The position numbers and the translations under genes were made by a program. The notes under the pieces were generated by a model. It did no database searches and was not told the origin of the DNA. It saw nothing but the letters and a program-made list of their open reading frames with translations. This document shows, in pieces, positions 17,078-26,238 of a DNA stretch of 64,000 nucleotides. Position 1 is the first letter of the stretch, and the number at the start of each line of letters is the position of its first letter. Where the stretch lies: contig NZ_CP022413.2 of NCBI RefSeq assembly GCF_002222595.2, positions 504,501-568,500 of the forward strand. The letters run 5' to 3'. The DNA is from Blautia hansenii DSM 20583. Lineage in GTDB: Bacteria; Bacillota; Clostridia; Lachnospirales; Lachnospiraceae.

Positions 17078-18052
17078 ATGATGCAAAAGGAAATAGATGT
17101 GACAGCTTTGGGCGAACTTCTGATTGATTTTACAGAGAATGGCGTCAGCAGTCAGGGAAATGCATTATTAGAAGCAAATCCAGGTGGGGCTCCATGTAAT
17201 GTGCTGGCAATGCTTGGAAAGCTGGGCAAAAAAACAGCATTTATCGGAAAGGTTGGAAACGATCAATTTGGTAATATGCTAAGAAATACGATAGAGTCTG
17301 TTGGAATTGATGCAGAAGGTTTAGTGATTGATGACAAGGTACATACCACATTGGCATTTGTACATACTTATCCAGATGGTGACAGAGATTTTTCTTTTTA
17401 CCGTAATCCGGGAGCGGACATGATGTTGAGAAAAGAAGAGGTTTCTTTGGATAAGATATGTGCATCCAAAATCTTTCATTTTGGAACGTTATCCTTTACT
17501 CATGCGGGAATCAGGGCAGCTTCACAATATGCAATTCAGTGTGCGAAAGAAGCTGGAGCGTTGATTTCCTTTGATCCTAATTTACGTGAACCATTGTGGG
17601 AGAATCTTGAGGACGCACGAAAAGCTATTGAGTATGGTATGGAGTGTTGTGATATCTTAAAAATATCGGACAATGAACTGACTTTTATGACAGGTGAAAA
17701 GGATTATGACAAAGGAGCAGTTCTTCTTCAGCAGAAATATCAGATTCCACTTGTATGTGTTACTCTGGGAAAAGATGGAAGTCGGGCATACTATAAGGGG
17801 CTTACGATTAAAGCGGAGCCATTTTTGCAGAAAAACACGATAGAAACAACGGGTGCAGGAGATACCTTTACCGGATGTATGCTGAATACAGTTTTGGATA
17901 AGGGGCTTGATAATCTTACCGGAGAGGACATCAGAGGGATGCTTCGATTTGCAAATGCAGGCGCAGCTCTGATTACAACAAAGCGAGGTGCTTTGAGGGT
18001 TATGCCGGAAAAAGAAGAAATTGAAGCGTTATTAGAAGAGCAGACAGAGTAA
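17078..18052 (+). CDS. Fructokinase, PfkB/ribokinase family
   Basis: A 324-residue sugar kinase. The N-terminal GELLIDFT and GGAPCNVLAML stretches and the C-terminal TTGAGDTF (259-264, catalytic base D262) are PfkB-family signatures. In this context it phosphorylates fructose released by GH32/GH91 to fructose 6-phosphate, feeding glycolysis. It starts 12 bases after GH32 with GGAGG upstream and is followed by GH91 after 20 bases. Confidence 0.9.
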   Translation: MMQKEIDVTALGELLIDFTENGVSSQGNALLEANPGGAPCNVLAMLGKLGKKTAFIGKVGNDQFGNMLRNTIESVGIDAEGLVIDDKVHTTLAFVHTYPDGDRDFSFYRNPGADMMLRKEEVSLDKICASKIFHFGTLSFTHAGIRAASQYAIQCAKEAGALISFDPNLREPLWENLEDARKAIEYGMECCDILKISDNELTFMTGEKDYDKGAVLLQQKYQIPLVCVTLGKDGSRAYYKGLTIKAEPFLQKNTIETTGAGDTFTGCMLNTVLDKGLDNLTGEDIRGMLRFANAGAALITTKRGALRVMPEKEEIEALLEEQTE

Positions 18053-18072
18053 ACATATAGGAGGATTTATTG

Positions 18073-19428
18073 ATGTCAAGTAAAAATTATTATGACGTTA
18101 CAAAATGGAACGTTGGAAATCCTTACGAGGATATTGGGGAAGTAATCAACAGTATTATTGCGGATATTAAAAAGCGACAAACAGATTCAAATATGAATGA
18201 AGGTGGAAAACCGGGAGCAGTCATTTACATTCCGTCTGGTGATTATCATCTTCGTACACAAGTAGTGATTGATATCAGTTACTTGAAAATTATGGGTTCA
18301 GGACATGGTTTTGTATCATCCAGTATTCGTTATAATCTTCCGGAGAATGAATGGGCAGATTTACATGAAGTGTGGCCGGGCGGAAGCCGTATCCTTGTTG
18401 ACCTTTCTCCAAAACCAGGAGATGAAGAATCGGCAGGAGCAGCATTCTATGTTGAGCGAGATGGAAATCCCCGAATTAGTTCTGTAGAATTTGAAAACTT
18501 CTGTATTGATGGTTTGCATTTTGTGGATGATGGCTCGGGAATGCCAAATCCAGAAAATACATATACTAATGGAAAAACAGGTATTTATATTGGAAGTGCA
18601 CAGGATTCATTCAGGCTTACAGGTATGGGAATCGTATATTTAGAACATGGGGTTACGATTTATCATGCAGATGCGTTGTCTATTCATGATAATTTCATAG
18701 CAGAATGCGGTAATTGCATAGAGCTGAGAGGATGGGGACAGGCATCTAAAATAACAGATAATCTGATGGGCGCAGGTTATAAGGGATATTCCATCTTTGC
18801 GGAAAATTTTGGTGGACTTTTGATTACAGCAAATAATATTTTCCCTCGAGGCACAAGCAGTGTTCATTTCCGTAATGTGGCACGTTCCACTATTACAGCC
18901 AACCGATTTCATTCCTTCTATCCGGGAATGCTGGTATTTGAAGGAAACTGTTCGGAAAATATGGTTTCTTCAAATCATTTTTTACGTGACAATGAACCAT
19001 GGGCGCCTATGTTGGAATATGATAATGGATTAGATGATTTGTACGGTATTCTGTGTATCAGTGGTAATAATAATTCGGTAATTGCCAACCATATTTCGGA
19101 AATAATCCATACACAGTCTATCAAGCCGGCCGGGGCAAAACCTGTAATCATACATATTGTTTCAGGTAAAGGAAATTATATTTCGGATAACCATATTGTT
19201 GCAACTACCGAAGCTACGGATGAGCAGACAAAGGCATCAGATTCTTGCTTTTCTGCACAAGTAGATGCACTGACGACTACTGATAAGTTGGTTGCGCTTG
19301 ATGTAACAGCTGTTTTGGTAGAAAAAGAATCCGTTCAAAATACGATTCTTGACTCCGGAAGCGAGGGACAGGTTATTATAGACAGGACTGTAAATGCTTT
19401 TAGAGCCACTCCAGTGCCAGGAGTATAA
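18073..19428 (+). CDS. GH91 difructose anhydride enzyme (DFA hydrolase / inulin fructotransferase family)
   Basis: A 451-residue right-handed beta-helix protein. It resembles bacterial inulin fructotransferases throughout (YDVTKWNV, IGEVINSIIADIK, PGAVIYIPSGDYHLRTQVVIDISYL, GNGLDDLYG-like segment). The catalytic pair is conserved: D200 in HADAL and E211 in IAECGN, with the 11-residue spacing known for the family (D233/E244 in the Bacillus enzyme, D207/E218 in the Arthrobacter DFA-III hydrolase, from memory). It has no signal peptide, so it acts on imported sugar. Hydrolysis of a difructose dianhydride to inulobiose, then attack by GH32 and fructokinase, is the best reading; synthesis of DFA inside the cell would make no sense. 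I chose ATG 18073 over TTG 18070 from the GGAGG spacing. Confidence 0.85.
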   Translation: MSSKNYYDVTKWNVGNPYEDIGEVINSIIADIKKRQTDSNMNEGGKPGAVIYIPSGDYHLRTQVVIDISYLKIMGSGHGFVSSSIRYNLPENEWADLHEVWPGGSRILVDLSPKPGDEESAGAAFYVERDGNPRISSVEFENFCIDGLHFVDDGSGMPNPENTYTNGKTGIYIGSAQDSFRLTGMGIVYLEHGVTIYHADALSIHDNFIAECGNCIELRGWGQASKITDNLMGAGYKGYSIFAENFGGLLITANNIFPRGTSSVHFRNVARSTITANRFHSFYPGMLVFEGNCSENMVSSNHFLRDNEPWAPMLEYDNGLDDLYGILCISGNNNSVIANHISEIIHTQSIKPAGAKPVIIHIVSGKGNYISDNHIVATTEATDEQTKASDSCFSAQVDALTTTDKLVALDVTAVLVEKESVQNTILDSGSEGQVIIDRTVNAFRATPVPGV

Positions 19429-19460
19429 AATTATGGTGCAAATAGCAAGTATATGAAAGA

Positions 19461-19493
19461 AAAAGAGCCTTGGCGTGATGTCAGGGCTCTTTT
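19461..19493 (+). terminator. Terminator of the fructan/DFA operon
   Basis: AAAAGAGCC pairs with GGGCTCTTTT, 14-base loop, 32 bases after the GH91 stop. It also separates this operon from the convergent ABC genes. Confidence 0.75.
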
Positions 19494-19531
19494 AGTGGAA
19501 CGATAAAAAGTATTCCAAATGCTCGGTATTT

Positions 19532-21397
19532 TTATTCATTATAATACTGCGCCTGTGCATTCCAGAGTTCATAATATTTTCCAGTTTTATCGCTAATCAA
19601 TTCCTCATGTGTTCCTTTCTGAACTACATTTCCCTCATGAAATACGGCAATTTCATCACAAAATTTGCAAGAAGACAGACGGTGGGAAATATAAACGGTT
19701 GTTTTATCCGTTACAATATCATTGAACTTACTGTAAATTTCTGCCTCTGCAACAGGATCTAAAGCAGCAGTCGGTTCATCTAAAATAATGAACGGAGCAT
19801 CTTTGTAGAGTGCTCTTGCAATGGCAATTTTCTGGGCTTCTCCTCCGGATATCTGAATACCGTTTTCATCCAAATCTTTATAAAGATAAGTGTCTAAGCC
19901 TTTGGGCATGGACTGAAAGCGTGTTTCAAATCCGGCATTTTTTAAGCAGGATTTTGCCAGTTCAGAGTCATAGCGTGCAGCGCCGGCAACATTTTCTCCC
20001 AGAGGCAGCGACAATAGCTGAAAATCTTGAAAAACAACGGAAAAAATGTTGATATAATCGTCATATTTATACTTTCGAATGTCAATTTCATTTAAGAAAA
20101 TCTGTCCTTCTGTGGGATCATACAGGCGGCACAAAAGTTTGATAAACGTAGTTTTTCCACTGCCGTTCATACCTACTACGGCAAGGCGTTTGCCTATTTG
20201 GAACTTTAAATTAATGTGCCGCAAAGCCCATTGTTCTGTATCAGGATAGCGAAAGGAAACATCTCGAAATTCCACTTCATATTGTCTGTCCGACCGTTTT
20301 TCCGTGGTAAGACTGCCTTGATACATGCGGTTTGGAATATCCAGAAAATGAAAACAGGAGACTAAAAATTCACCGTTGCTTTGCATAGCGCCTACTGTGG
20401 TAAGGAAGGCAGAAACACCGCCAAAAAGCTGAGTAATTGCTCCGATATATTGTGTGACAGAGCCTACTCCGAAAGCGCCTGCCCATGCTTTTAAACATAC
20501 ATACAAATATACAACGCCGGTTAAAATAACAGACATACCTTGTGAAAGTGCGTGCAAAAGTCCCATAGGTCCCATGGCAGATTTTGCGATATCGGAATGT
20601 GCGCTGAACATGGTACATTCCGCCATTCGAGGATGACAGATATTTTCCTGTTGTTGATACATACGAAGGTCTGCCGCTCTTTTTTTATCATGGCTCATAA
20701 AACCAAAGAAATAGAAAAAGCGATTGCCAAGACGTGCCTCCTTGGCATAATTGGTCATATATTTGTCTCCCATGGTTTTGCATATAGGGGAAAGAACTGC
20801 AATAAGCAGTAAAAGCATGAGAATTCCAACGGCAAAAAGAGGATGATTGATGGGTTCCAGTTCACTTCCTTTAGGGACTTTGGCTGCAAATAAACTGACA
20901 GACAGGCTAATTCCCCCAAGGATTTGGAAAAATGCAGTAACCAGTTCTTCGAAAAAAAGGAGGGTTTTATAAATTCCCCATCCGGACCAATATTTCGTCT
21001 GAATAATCTGAGAATATAAATCAAAAATCGGCTGCCGTTCTATGTCCTCATAATCTAAATCCAGCATTTTTTTCATGTAAACCTGTCGGTCAATGGACTG
21101 AGCAGAGCTTTTTTCATAATTGAGCCAATGCTTTAAAATGCTGTTTAACAGAGCACAGAGTGAGGTATAGGTCAGAGTCAGAATTACCCATTTTGCAAGG
21201 ACGGCCACATCTTGATTTCCGGAAAGCTCATTGATGATTTGAGCGGACAGAAAGATGGTTACATAAGGAGTTAATGCTTTTACCATGGAGGAAATGCCTG
21301 CCGAAAAAAAGAAGCGGGGACAGAGCTTCCACCAGATTTTCCAAGCTCTTATATTCATTTTCCAAGTAGATTGTATAGTTGTTTTTTTACCGGTCAC
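19532..21397 (-). CDS. ABC exporter half-transporter (membrane + ATPase), second of a pair
   Basis: A 621-residue protein with an N-terminal membrane domain (about six segments, residues 20-330) and a C-terminal ATPase. The ATPase is complete: Walker A GMNGSGKT, signature ISGGEAQ, Walker B FIILDEP, H-loop ISHR. I chose the GTG at 21397, which has GGAGGGAGG upstream; it lies 11 bases inside the preceding ABC gene, so translation is coupled. The two probably form a heterodimeric exporter. No peptidase (C39) domain is present. The substrate is unknown; the upstream LytTR/GHKL pair suggests a peptide or antimicrobial. Confidence 0.88.
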   Translation of the reverse strand: MTGKKTTIQSTWKMNIRAWKIWWKLCPRFFFSAGISSMVKALTPYVTIFLSAQIINELSGNQDVAVLAKWVILTLTYTSLCALLNSILKHWLNYEKSSAQSIDRQVYMKKMLDLDYEDIERQPIFDLYSQIIQTKYWSGWGIYKTLLFFEELVTAFFQILGGISLSVSLFAAKVPKGSELEPINHPLFAVGILMLLLLIAVLSPICKTMGDKYMTNYAKEARLGNRFFYFFGFMSHDKKRAADLRMYQQQENICHPRMAECTMFSAHSDIAKSAMGPMGLLHALSQGMSVILTGVVYLYVCLKAWAGAFGVGSVTQYIGAITQLFGGVSAFLTTVGAMQSNGEFLVSCFHFLDIPNRMYQGSLTTEKRSDRQYEVEFRDVSFRYPDTEQWALRHINLKFQIGKRLAVVGMNGSGKTTFIKLLCRLYDPTEGQIFLNEIDIRKYKYDDYINIFSVVFQDFQLLSLPLGENVAGAARYDSELAKSCLKNAGFETRFQSMPKGLDTYLYKDLDENGIQISGGEAQKIAIARALYKDAPFIILDEPTAALDPVAEAEIYSKFNDIVTDKTTVYISHRLSSCKFCDEIAVFHEGNVVQKGTHEELISDKTGKYYELWNAQAQYYNE

Positions 21398-23210
21398 GTT
21401 GAATTCCTCCCTCCTTATAATATTGGCTTTGTATATCAAAAAGTTTGGCATATTTGCCCTGTAATGCAATTAATTCTTCATGAGTTCCCTGCTCTGCAAT
21501 GCGGCCTTTTTCCAGAAACAGAATGCGGTGACAAAAGCGGGTAGAGGCAAGGCGGTGAGAAATAAAAACAGATGTTTTATGGGCGGTCATTTCATTATAT
21601 TTGAGATAAATATCATTCTCGGCAATCGGATCAAGAGCAGCAGTAGGCTCGTCTAAAATGAGAACAGGAGCATTTTTATAAAGCGCTCTTGCCAGCATTA
21701 AACGCTGTATCTGCCCTCCGGAAAGCTCAATGCCGTTATCATAAACCTGTCTGCCGATAATGGTATTTATATTTTTAGGCAAAGAAGAAATCTTTTCAAA
21801 AAGTCCTGCCTGTTTCAAACAATTCCAAACTTTTTTCTCATCAATATGTGTTGTGTGCTGGGCAACATTTTCAGCAACACTTGCCTCTAATACAGAAAAA
21901 TCCTGAAATACAGCAGAAAATAATGAGTAATAATTTTGCCGATTGTATTGTCGAATATCCTTTCCGTTTAGAAGGATTTGTCCTTCCGTTGGGTCTAAAA
22001 ATCCGCAAATCAGTTTCACCAGAGTAGTTTTTCCGGCGCCGTTTAGACCTACCACTGCAAGCTTTTCTTCGGCATGTATCGTAAGATTGAGACAGTGAAT
22101 AGTGTCCTGTTTCGCCTTAGGATAGCGGAAAGATACGTTTTTCAAGCAAAGTTCGTAAGCGGAAAAATCATCTTTGGAAACAGGTTTTCCTTCTTCAAAA
22201 AGGAAGGGCTCCGGATATTCTAAAAATTCCCTTACCGTGGATAAATCAAGGCTGCATTTGTGTAATTGCGCAAACATTTCCAAAATTCCGCCTATCCACT
22301 GAGTAAAGCCGCTTATTGCTGTGAAATAAAGCAGAAATTCTGAAGCATTTAGTCCCTGTGTCAAGGTAAGCCATAACAGGTAAGCATAAGCAGCTCCGTT
22401 TCGCAGAAGCGTCAGGAGTAAATCAGCAATGTCTGCCCAGATATACACAGACTCACGTTTGCGAAGAAATCCCTGATATAGCCTTAAAATACTCGTCCAC
22501 ACATCGTTTATCCATGTATCCAGACCAAAGATACGGATGTCTTTTGCATAAGAACGCTTTGTGGCAACATCATGAAGATAATCAAGCTGCTTTGCGTATT
22601 CTCCTTCTTCTTCCCGATGTTCATATCCCCATCTGCTCGTTCTTTTACTTATCAGATAGCCCAGAAGCGTAGTGAAAATTGCGATACAGACCAGGAAGGG
22701 ATTAAGATGAGACAAAAGCGCCAGATAGATGGAAAATCCCAGAACATTTGTAAGGATAGAAGTCCAGATTGTCCAGACATATTCTGTTGCTTCTACGTTA
22801 CTGGAACAGGCATTGGAAGCCTTGCTTTCCATATCGTTAAACTTTGCATCCATTAGATTGAGATAGGAAGTTTTGGCTATTTTGTCGGAAATTTGTACCA
22901 GAATAGATGTGCGGACGGAAATACGCCCAAACTGTGTATTGGTATCAATATATTGTTTTAATCCGGATAGAAAAAGCAATCCACAGCTAAATACGGCAAT
23001 GGTAAAAAGTAATTCTGAAAGCGGGGCAGTTGTCTCTACTTTTTCCAGAATTGTAGGAGCAAGAAAAAGCTCTGCGGCTGATTTTGTAGCAGTTGTAACT
23101 GCAAGAGCGACACATAAAAACAAAACGCTTTTGCAGTTTTTCCAAGCATTTTTCACCATAAATCCGGTATTTTGCCACATATTATATTTTGGTTTTTGTT
23201 GTTCTTCCAT
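21387..23210 (-). CDS. ABC exporter half-transporter (membrane + ATPase), first of a pair
   Basis: A 607-residue protein, membrane domain about 15-330, ATPase about 365-600 with Walker A GLNGAGKT, signature LSGGQIQ, Walker B VLILDEP and ISHRLAS. Both nucleotide sites of the predicted heterodimer therefore look intact, unlike many heterodimers where one is degenerate. AGGTG precedes the ATG. It follows the kinase gene after a terminator-like hairpin. The function is exporter-like by domain order (membrane first, ATPase last); the substrate is not visible. Confidence 0.88.
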   Translation of the reverse strand: MEEQQKPKYNMWQNTGFMVKNAWKNCKSVLFLCVALAVTTATKSAAELFLAPTILEKVETTAPLSELLFTIAVFSCGLLFLSGLKQYIDTNTQFGRISVRTSILVQISDKIAKTSYLNLMDAKFNDMESKASNACSSNVEATEYVWTIWTSILTNVLGFSIYLALLSHLNPFLVCIAIFTTLLGYLISKRTSRWGYEHREEEGEYAKQLDYLHDVATKRSYAKDIRIFGLDTWINDVWTSILRLYQGFLRKRESVYIWADIADLLLTLLRNGAAYAYLLWLTLTQGLNASEFLLYFTAISGFTQWIGGILEMFAQLHKCSLDLSTVREFLEYPEPFLFEEGKPVSKDDFSAYELCLKNVSFRYPKAKQDTIHCLNLTIHAEEKLAVVGLNGAGKTTLVKLICGFLDPTEGQILLNGKDIRQYNRQNYYSLFSAVFQDFSVLEASVAENVAQHTTHIDEKKVWNCLKQAGLFEKISSLPKNINTIIGRQVYDNGIELSGGQIQRLMLARALYKNAPVLILDEPTAALDPIAENDIYLKYNEMTAHKTSVFISHRLASTRFCHRILFLEKGRIAEQGTHEELIALQGKYAKLFDIQSQYYKEGGIQRDR

Positions 23211-23241
23211 TTGTGTTTCACCTCCAAGGTTACTTTAGCAT

Positions 23242-23276
23242 AAAAATTCGTCCGCCATATACTTTGGGGACGAATT
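23242..23276 (-). terminator. Terminator-like hairpin between kinase gene and ABC pair
   Basis: On the minus strand AATTCGTCC pairs with GGACGAATT and is followed by TTTT. It lies between the kinase stop and the first ABC gene. It could attenuate transcription so that the exporter is expressed at a different level from the regulators. Confidence 0.55.
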
Positions 23277-23305
23277 GTTTTGTGACGGTGATGAATTGTA
23301 AAAAA

Positions 23306-23968
23306 TTATAGCTGAGGCAGTAAAATTTCTGTGGTAAAAGCTCCGTCTTCACTGTTTCTGCTGATGTAGCCCTCCTGACGTTCAACAATGGCGTCAATTC
23401 GTGCCAGACCAAAGCCATGTCCGGCTCCTTTTGTACTGCGAAAGAGATTACCCTCTTTTTTCATCTTTTTTTCGGCAGTAAAGTTTGTAAAAGAAATATA
23501 AAGCTGCGTATTTTTCATACCCATATAGATGCGAATGAGACGATGTTCTTCAGGAAGCTTCAGACTGGCATCAATGGCATTGTCAAAAAGATTTCCGATA
23601 ATACAGCATAAATCAATTTCTGAAGATGTTAATTTTACAGGAATATGGGCGTCTGCAATTACCTGAATATTTTTTGACTTTGCAAGAGAAATTTTGGAAT
23701 TCAGAATGGCATCTGTCATAGGATTTCCAGTTTTAATAACGGTATCTACCGTAGTTAAATCTTCATCCAATAAATCCAGATAATGGCTGAGCGCTTCCCA
23801 ATTTTCAGTGGCAGCATAGGCTTTCATAGTTTGAATATGATTGCGATAATCATGCCGCCAGCCTCGTATTTGCCGGTACATATTGTCCACTTCCTGATAG
23901 TGAGTTTCTATAAGTTCTTGCTGATAGATTGCCAGTTCTTTATCCATTCTTTTTGAAAAAAGTTTCAT
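23306..23968 (-). CDS. GHKL histidine kinase, soluble (AgrC-type catalytic core only)
   Basis: A 220-residue protein that is only the transmitter part of an AgrC/BlpH-type kinase. It has the phospho-acceptor stretch WRHDYRNHIQTM (about 38-49), the N box NLFDNAIDAS, and a G box GHGFGLARI (GHKL ATPase family, HATPase_c_5). The usual N-terminal sensor of six membrane helices is missing; the first 35 residues form a charged helix. The start at 23968 has GAGGTAAG upstream, so this is not an obvious truncation. It follows the LytTR regulator by 8 bases. The signal must come from another protein, possibly the ABC exporter. Confidence 0.82.
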   Translation of the reverse strand: MKLFSKRMDKELAIYQQELIETHYQEVDNMYRQIRGWRHDYRNHIQTMKAYAATENWEALSHYLDLLDEDLTTVDTVIKTGNPMTDAILNSKISLAKSKNIQVIADAHIPVKLTSSEIDLCCIIGNLFDNAIDASLKLPEEHRLIRIYMGMKNTQLYISFTNFTAEKKMKKEGNLFRSTKGAGHGFGLARIDAIVERQEGYISRNSEDGAFTTEILLPQL

Positions 23969-23976
23969 ATTTTGTC

Positions 23977-24675
23977 TTACCTCATGTTAATAATTGCCCG
24001 ATTTATACCTTCATAAGCGCCTCTGGGAAGTGCGATAACAGTTCCGTCACGGAGCTTAATTTCTGCTTTTGTTACTCGGCTGATATTGGTTATATTTACG
24101 ATTACAGAACGCCCTGCACGATAAAAACGTTCGTCAAGAAGTTTTTCTAATTTACCTAAAGTCATTTTTAATGTGTAATCTTTTTTGGCATGAATAGTTA
24201 CATAATTTCCTGTTACATCGGCATAACGGATTTCATAAATGGGAATTCGCAGGATCTCACTTCCGGTTTCTAAATTCAGGATTTTTTCATTCTTTTTTAC
24301 CTTATCAAGAGCACGATAAAGTACAGAAAACAGCTTTTCTTTTTGTACCGGTTTTAGGAGATAATGAAGGGCGGCAACCTCATAGCCTTCGGAAATATAG
24401 TCAGAATAGCCCGTAAGAAAAACAATCTGGATGGTATCGTTTTCTTTTCTGAGGGTTTTGGCTAAGGTGACGCCATTCATAGCGCCCATTTCAACATCTA
24501 AAAGAAGAATATCGTAATCCTTCTTTTCTTCATAATGAAACAGAAATGCCTCTGCGGAGGGAAATGCGTCAATATGTACGGAAATATTCGCTTCCTGCGC
24601 CCAACACTTTACAAAATTTGTGATGTATTGGGTATCTATTTTGCTGTCATCGCAAATTGCTATTTGATAATACAT
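23977..24675 (-). CDS. LytTR-family response regulator
   Basis: A 232-residue regulator. The receiver domain (IAICDDS near the start, phospho-acceptor D in ILLLDVEMG near residue 57) is followed by a LytTR DNA-binding domain (about 130-232; YADVTGNYVTIHA, FYRAGRSVIVNITNISRV). I chose ATG 24675 (MYYQIAICDD); the frame extends upstream but that part is not receiver-like. It is the first gene of the minus-strand operon with the kinase and ABC pair, and probably controls that operon. Confidence 0.88.
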   Translation of the reverse strand: MYYQIAICDDSKIDTQYITNFVKCWAQEANISVHIDAFPSAEAFLFHYEEKKDYDILLLDVEMGAMNGVTLAKTLRKENDTIQIVFLTGYSDYISEGYEVAALHYLLKPVQKEKLFSVLYRALDKVKKNEKILNLETGSEILRIPIYEIRYADVTGNYVTIHAKKDYTLKMTLGKLEKLLDERFYRAGRSVIVNITNISRVTKAEIKLRDGTVIALPRGAYEGINRAIINMR

Positions 24676-24857
24676 GTTAAAAGTCAGTCCTTTGGGGTGT
24701 TGTTTTAGAATTATTATAACAGGTTGTTTTGAGTTTTGAAATACACATTGTGTATAGTGGCGTGATAGAATATATACACAATTATATTTAAGAAAAAATC
24801 TTTTCTTCGGGTAACGAATTTGTGATAAAAAACACATATATGTGAAGGAGGCGGAAA

Positions 24858-25344
24858 ATGGAAGAAATAGAACAGATTTACAGGAAATATACACCTCAGG
24901 TATATAAATTTTTGTTCAGCCTTTGTCACGATAAATATTTAGCAGAAGAACTAACACAGGAAACATTTTTTCAGGCAATGAAATCTATTGATAATTTTCG
25001 TGGGGATTGCAGAATTTATGTATGGTTATGCTCTATTGCCAAACATTTATGGTATCAGGAACTTAAAAAAAGAACGGGAAAAAACATTAAAGCTGTCACA
25101 GCAAGGCGGAGAAGATGAAACAGAGTTTGAGAATGTTGTTTTTGAAAAGGCAGAGGTGTTAGAAATTTATAAAATACTTCATACGTTTGAAGAACCCTTA
25201 CGAGAAGTGATGTATTTACGGTTGAATGGAAATTTTACTTTTAAGGAAATCGGAGAAATTATGGGGAAAGACGAAAACTGGGCGAGAGTTACCTTTTATA
25301 GAGGAAAGCAAAGGGTCAGAAAGGAGAGTCATCATGAAATGTGA
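24858..25344 (+). pseudogene. ECF-type RNA polymerase sigma factor, frame broken at an A7 tract
   Basis: The gene starts at ATG 24858 with GAAGGAGGCGG upstream. Region 2 is good (YTPQVYKFLFSLCHDKYLAEELTQETFFQA). Then the frame runs into a stop at 25118. The rest of the protein (KTLKLSQQGGEDE and region 4, PLREVMYLRLNGNFTFKEIGEIM) is in the +1 frame to 25344. The join falls at seven A (25065-25071); six A would give one continuous protein of about 161 residues. It may be a true mutation, a sequencing error, or a tract read by slippage. The anti-sigma gene overlaps its end, so the pair is a normal ECF/anti-sigma operon. Confidence 0.8.
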
Positions 25345-25918
25345 AGTTGTTCGTGATTTATTACCATTATATATTGATAAGCTGACAAGCGAAGAGAGTA
25401 ATAAAGAAATAGAAAAACATTTGAAAAATTGTAAAGAATGTTATCAATATTATCAGGAAATGATGGGAGAAATAGGAGTTTTAGCCGAAATACCGAAAGA
25501 AGAGGCAGAAGAGGTAAAAGTAATAAAAAAGATAAAGAAAAGAAGCAGAAAAAAGTTAATAATAGCAGTTCTGGGAACGGCGCTGGCAGTATTGGCAGCA
25601 GTGATTTTACTTTTTCCTCTTACATATAAGGATGCAAAATATAAGGATGTAGAGCTTCAGTGCAGAGTAAAAGGAAATAGAACTTATATCGAAATGCAGT
25701 CTCAGGCAGGATATGAATTATGGTTTACAGGAAGCTCAGATAAAAATAAATCCTATTTAAAAGTTTTTGGAAAAAAGAAAATAGGAAATTCAGAGAGCTC
25801 TAAATCAAGCTGGGAAGGAGAAGTCGATAGGGAAAATCCCTATCAATATATTTTTGAGTTTAGTGATAAAATTGTGACCATAGAGAATGGGAAAGTCGTA
25901 AACGAGGAGGATAAATAA
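25334..25918 (+). CDS. Anti-sigma factor with N-terminal zinc finger and one membrane segment
   Basis: A 194-residue protein. Residues 1-45 are a zf-HC2 anti-sigma domain with C3 and the HLKNCKEC motif (H-x3-C-x2-C). A basic patch and a single membrane helix (about 75-97) follow, then an outer domain of about 95 residues with no family I recognise. It would hold the upstream sigma factor at the membrane and release it on a signal sensed outside. I chose ATG 25334 from AAGGAGAG just upstream; it overlaps the sigma gene by 11 bases. Confidence 0.82.
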   Translation: MKCEVVRDLLPLYIDKLTSEESNKEIEKHLKNCKECYQYYQEMMGEIGVLAEIPKEEAEEVKVIKKIKKRSRKKLIIAVLGTALAVLAAVILLFPLTYKDAKYKDVELQCRVKGNRTYIEMQSQAGYELWFTGSSDKNKSYLKVFGKKKIGNSESSKSSWEGEVDRENPYQYIFEFSDKIVTIENGKVVNEEDK

Positions 25919-25934
25919 TAGAAATCTATATTTT

Positions 25935-25974
25935 TAAGGGAGTATTGCGAATAGAGTAAGCTCCCTTATTTTTA
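25935..25974 (+). terminator. Terminator of the sigma/anti-sigma operon
   Basis: TAAGGGAG pairs with CTCCCTTA and is followed by TTTTT, 17 bases after the anti-sigma stop. Confidence 0.7.
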
Positions 25975-25987
25975 GTGATTTTTTCAC

Positions 25988-26016
25988 TTGAATTCAAATA
26001 GTGAGAATGTTATAAT
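25988..26016 (+). promoter_or_regulatory. Near-consensus promoter with extended -10
   Basis: TTGAAT (25988-25993), 17-base spacer, TATAAT (26011-26016) preceded by TGT. It points to the small protein gene at 26283, giving an untranslated leader of about 260 bases. Confidence 0.65.
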
Positions 26017-26238
26017 CAAATCCAGATAGAGAAGCTCTCCTCAGATTAGGAAAAGGAAAGGAGGCAAAGCTTCAACATCCGTTTAGATTTCAATATTTTC
26101 TAAAATTCATTTTACAGTTTTCTGCTGTAATTGTTCGATACATTCTGTATGAACAGAAAATCCATGATATAAAAGGAAAAATTGGGGGACTTCTCTATCA
26201 TTTTGTATCTGAATATGTGTGTTTGTGTTGAAAAAGAA

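Noticed and set aside
19532..23210. Lantibiotic or C39 bacteriocin export system
   Set aside because: No N-terminal peptidase domain, modification enzyme or precursor peptide could be found, so only a generic exporter call is made.
24832..24843. CACATATATGTG palindrome before the sigma gene as an operator
   Set aside because: It is short, A+T-rich and immediately before the ribosome site; nothing else supports a binding site.
25065..25120. Programmed -1 frameshift in the sigma factor gene
   Set aside because: A -1 shift at the A tract runs into a stop within a few codons; only +1 (loss of one A) restores the frame, so classical -1 frameshifting does not fit.
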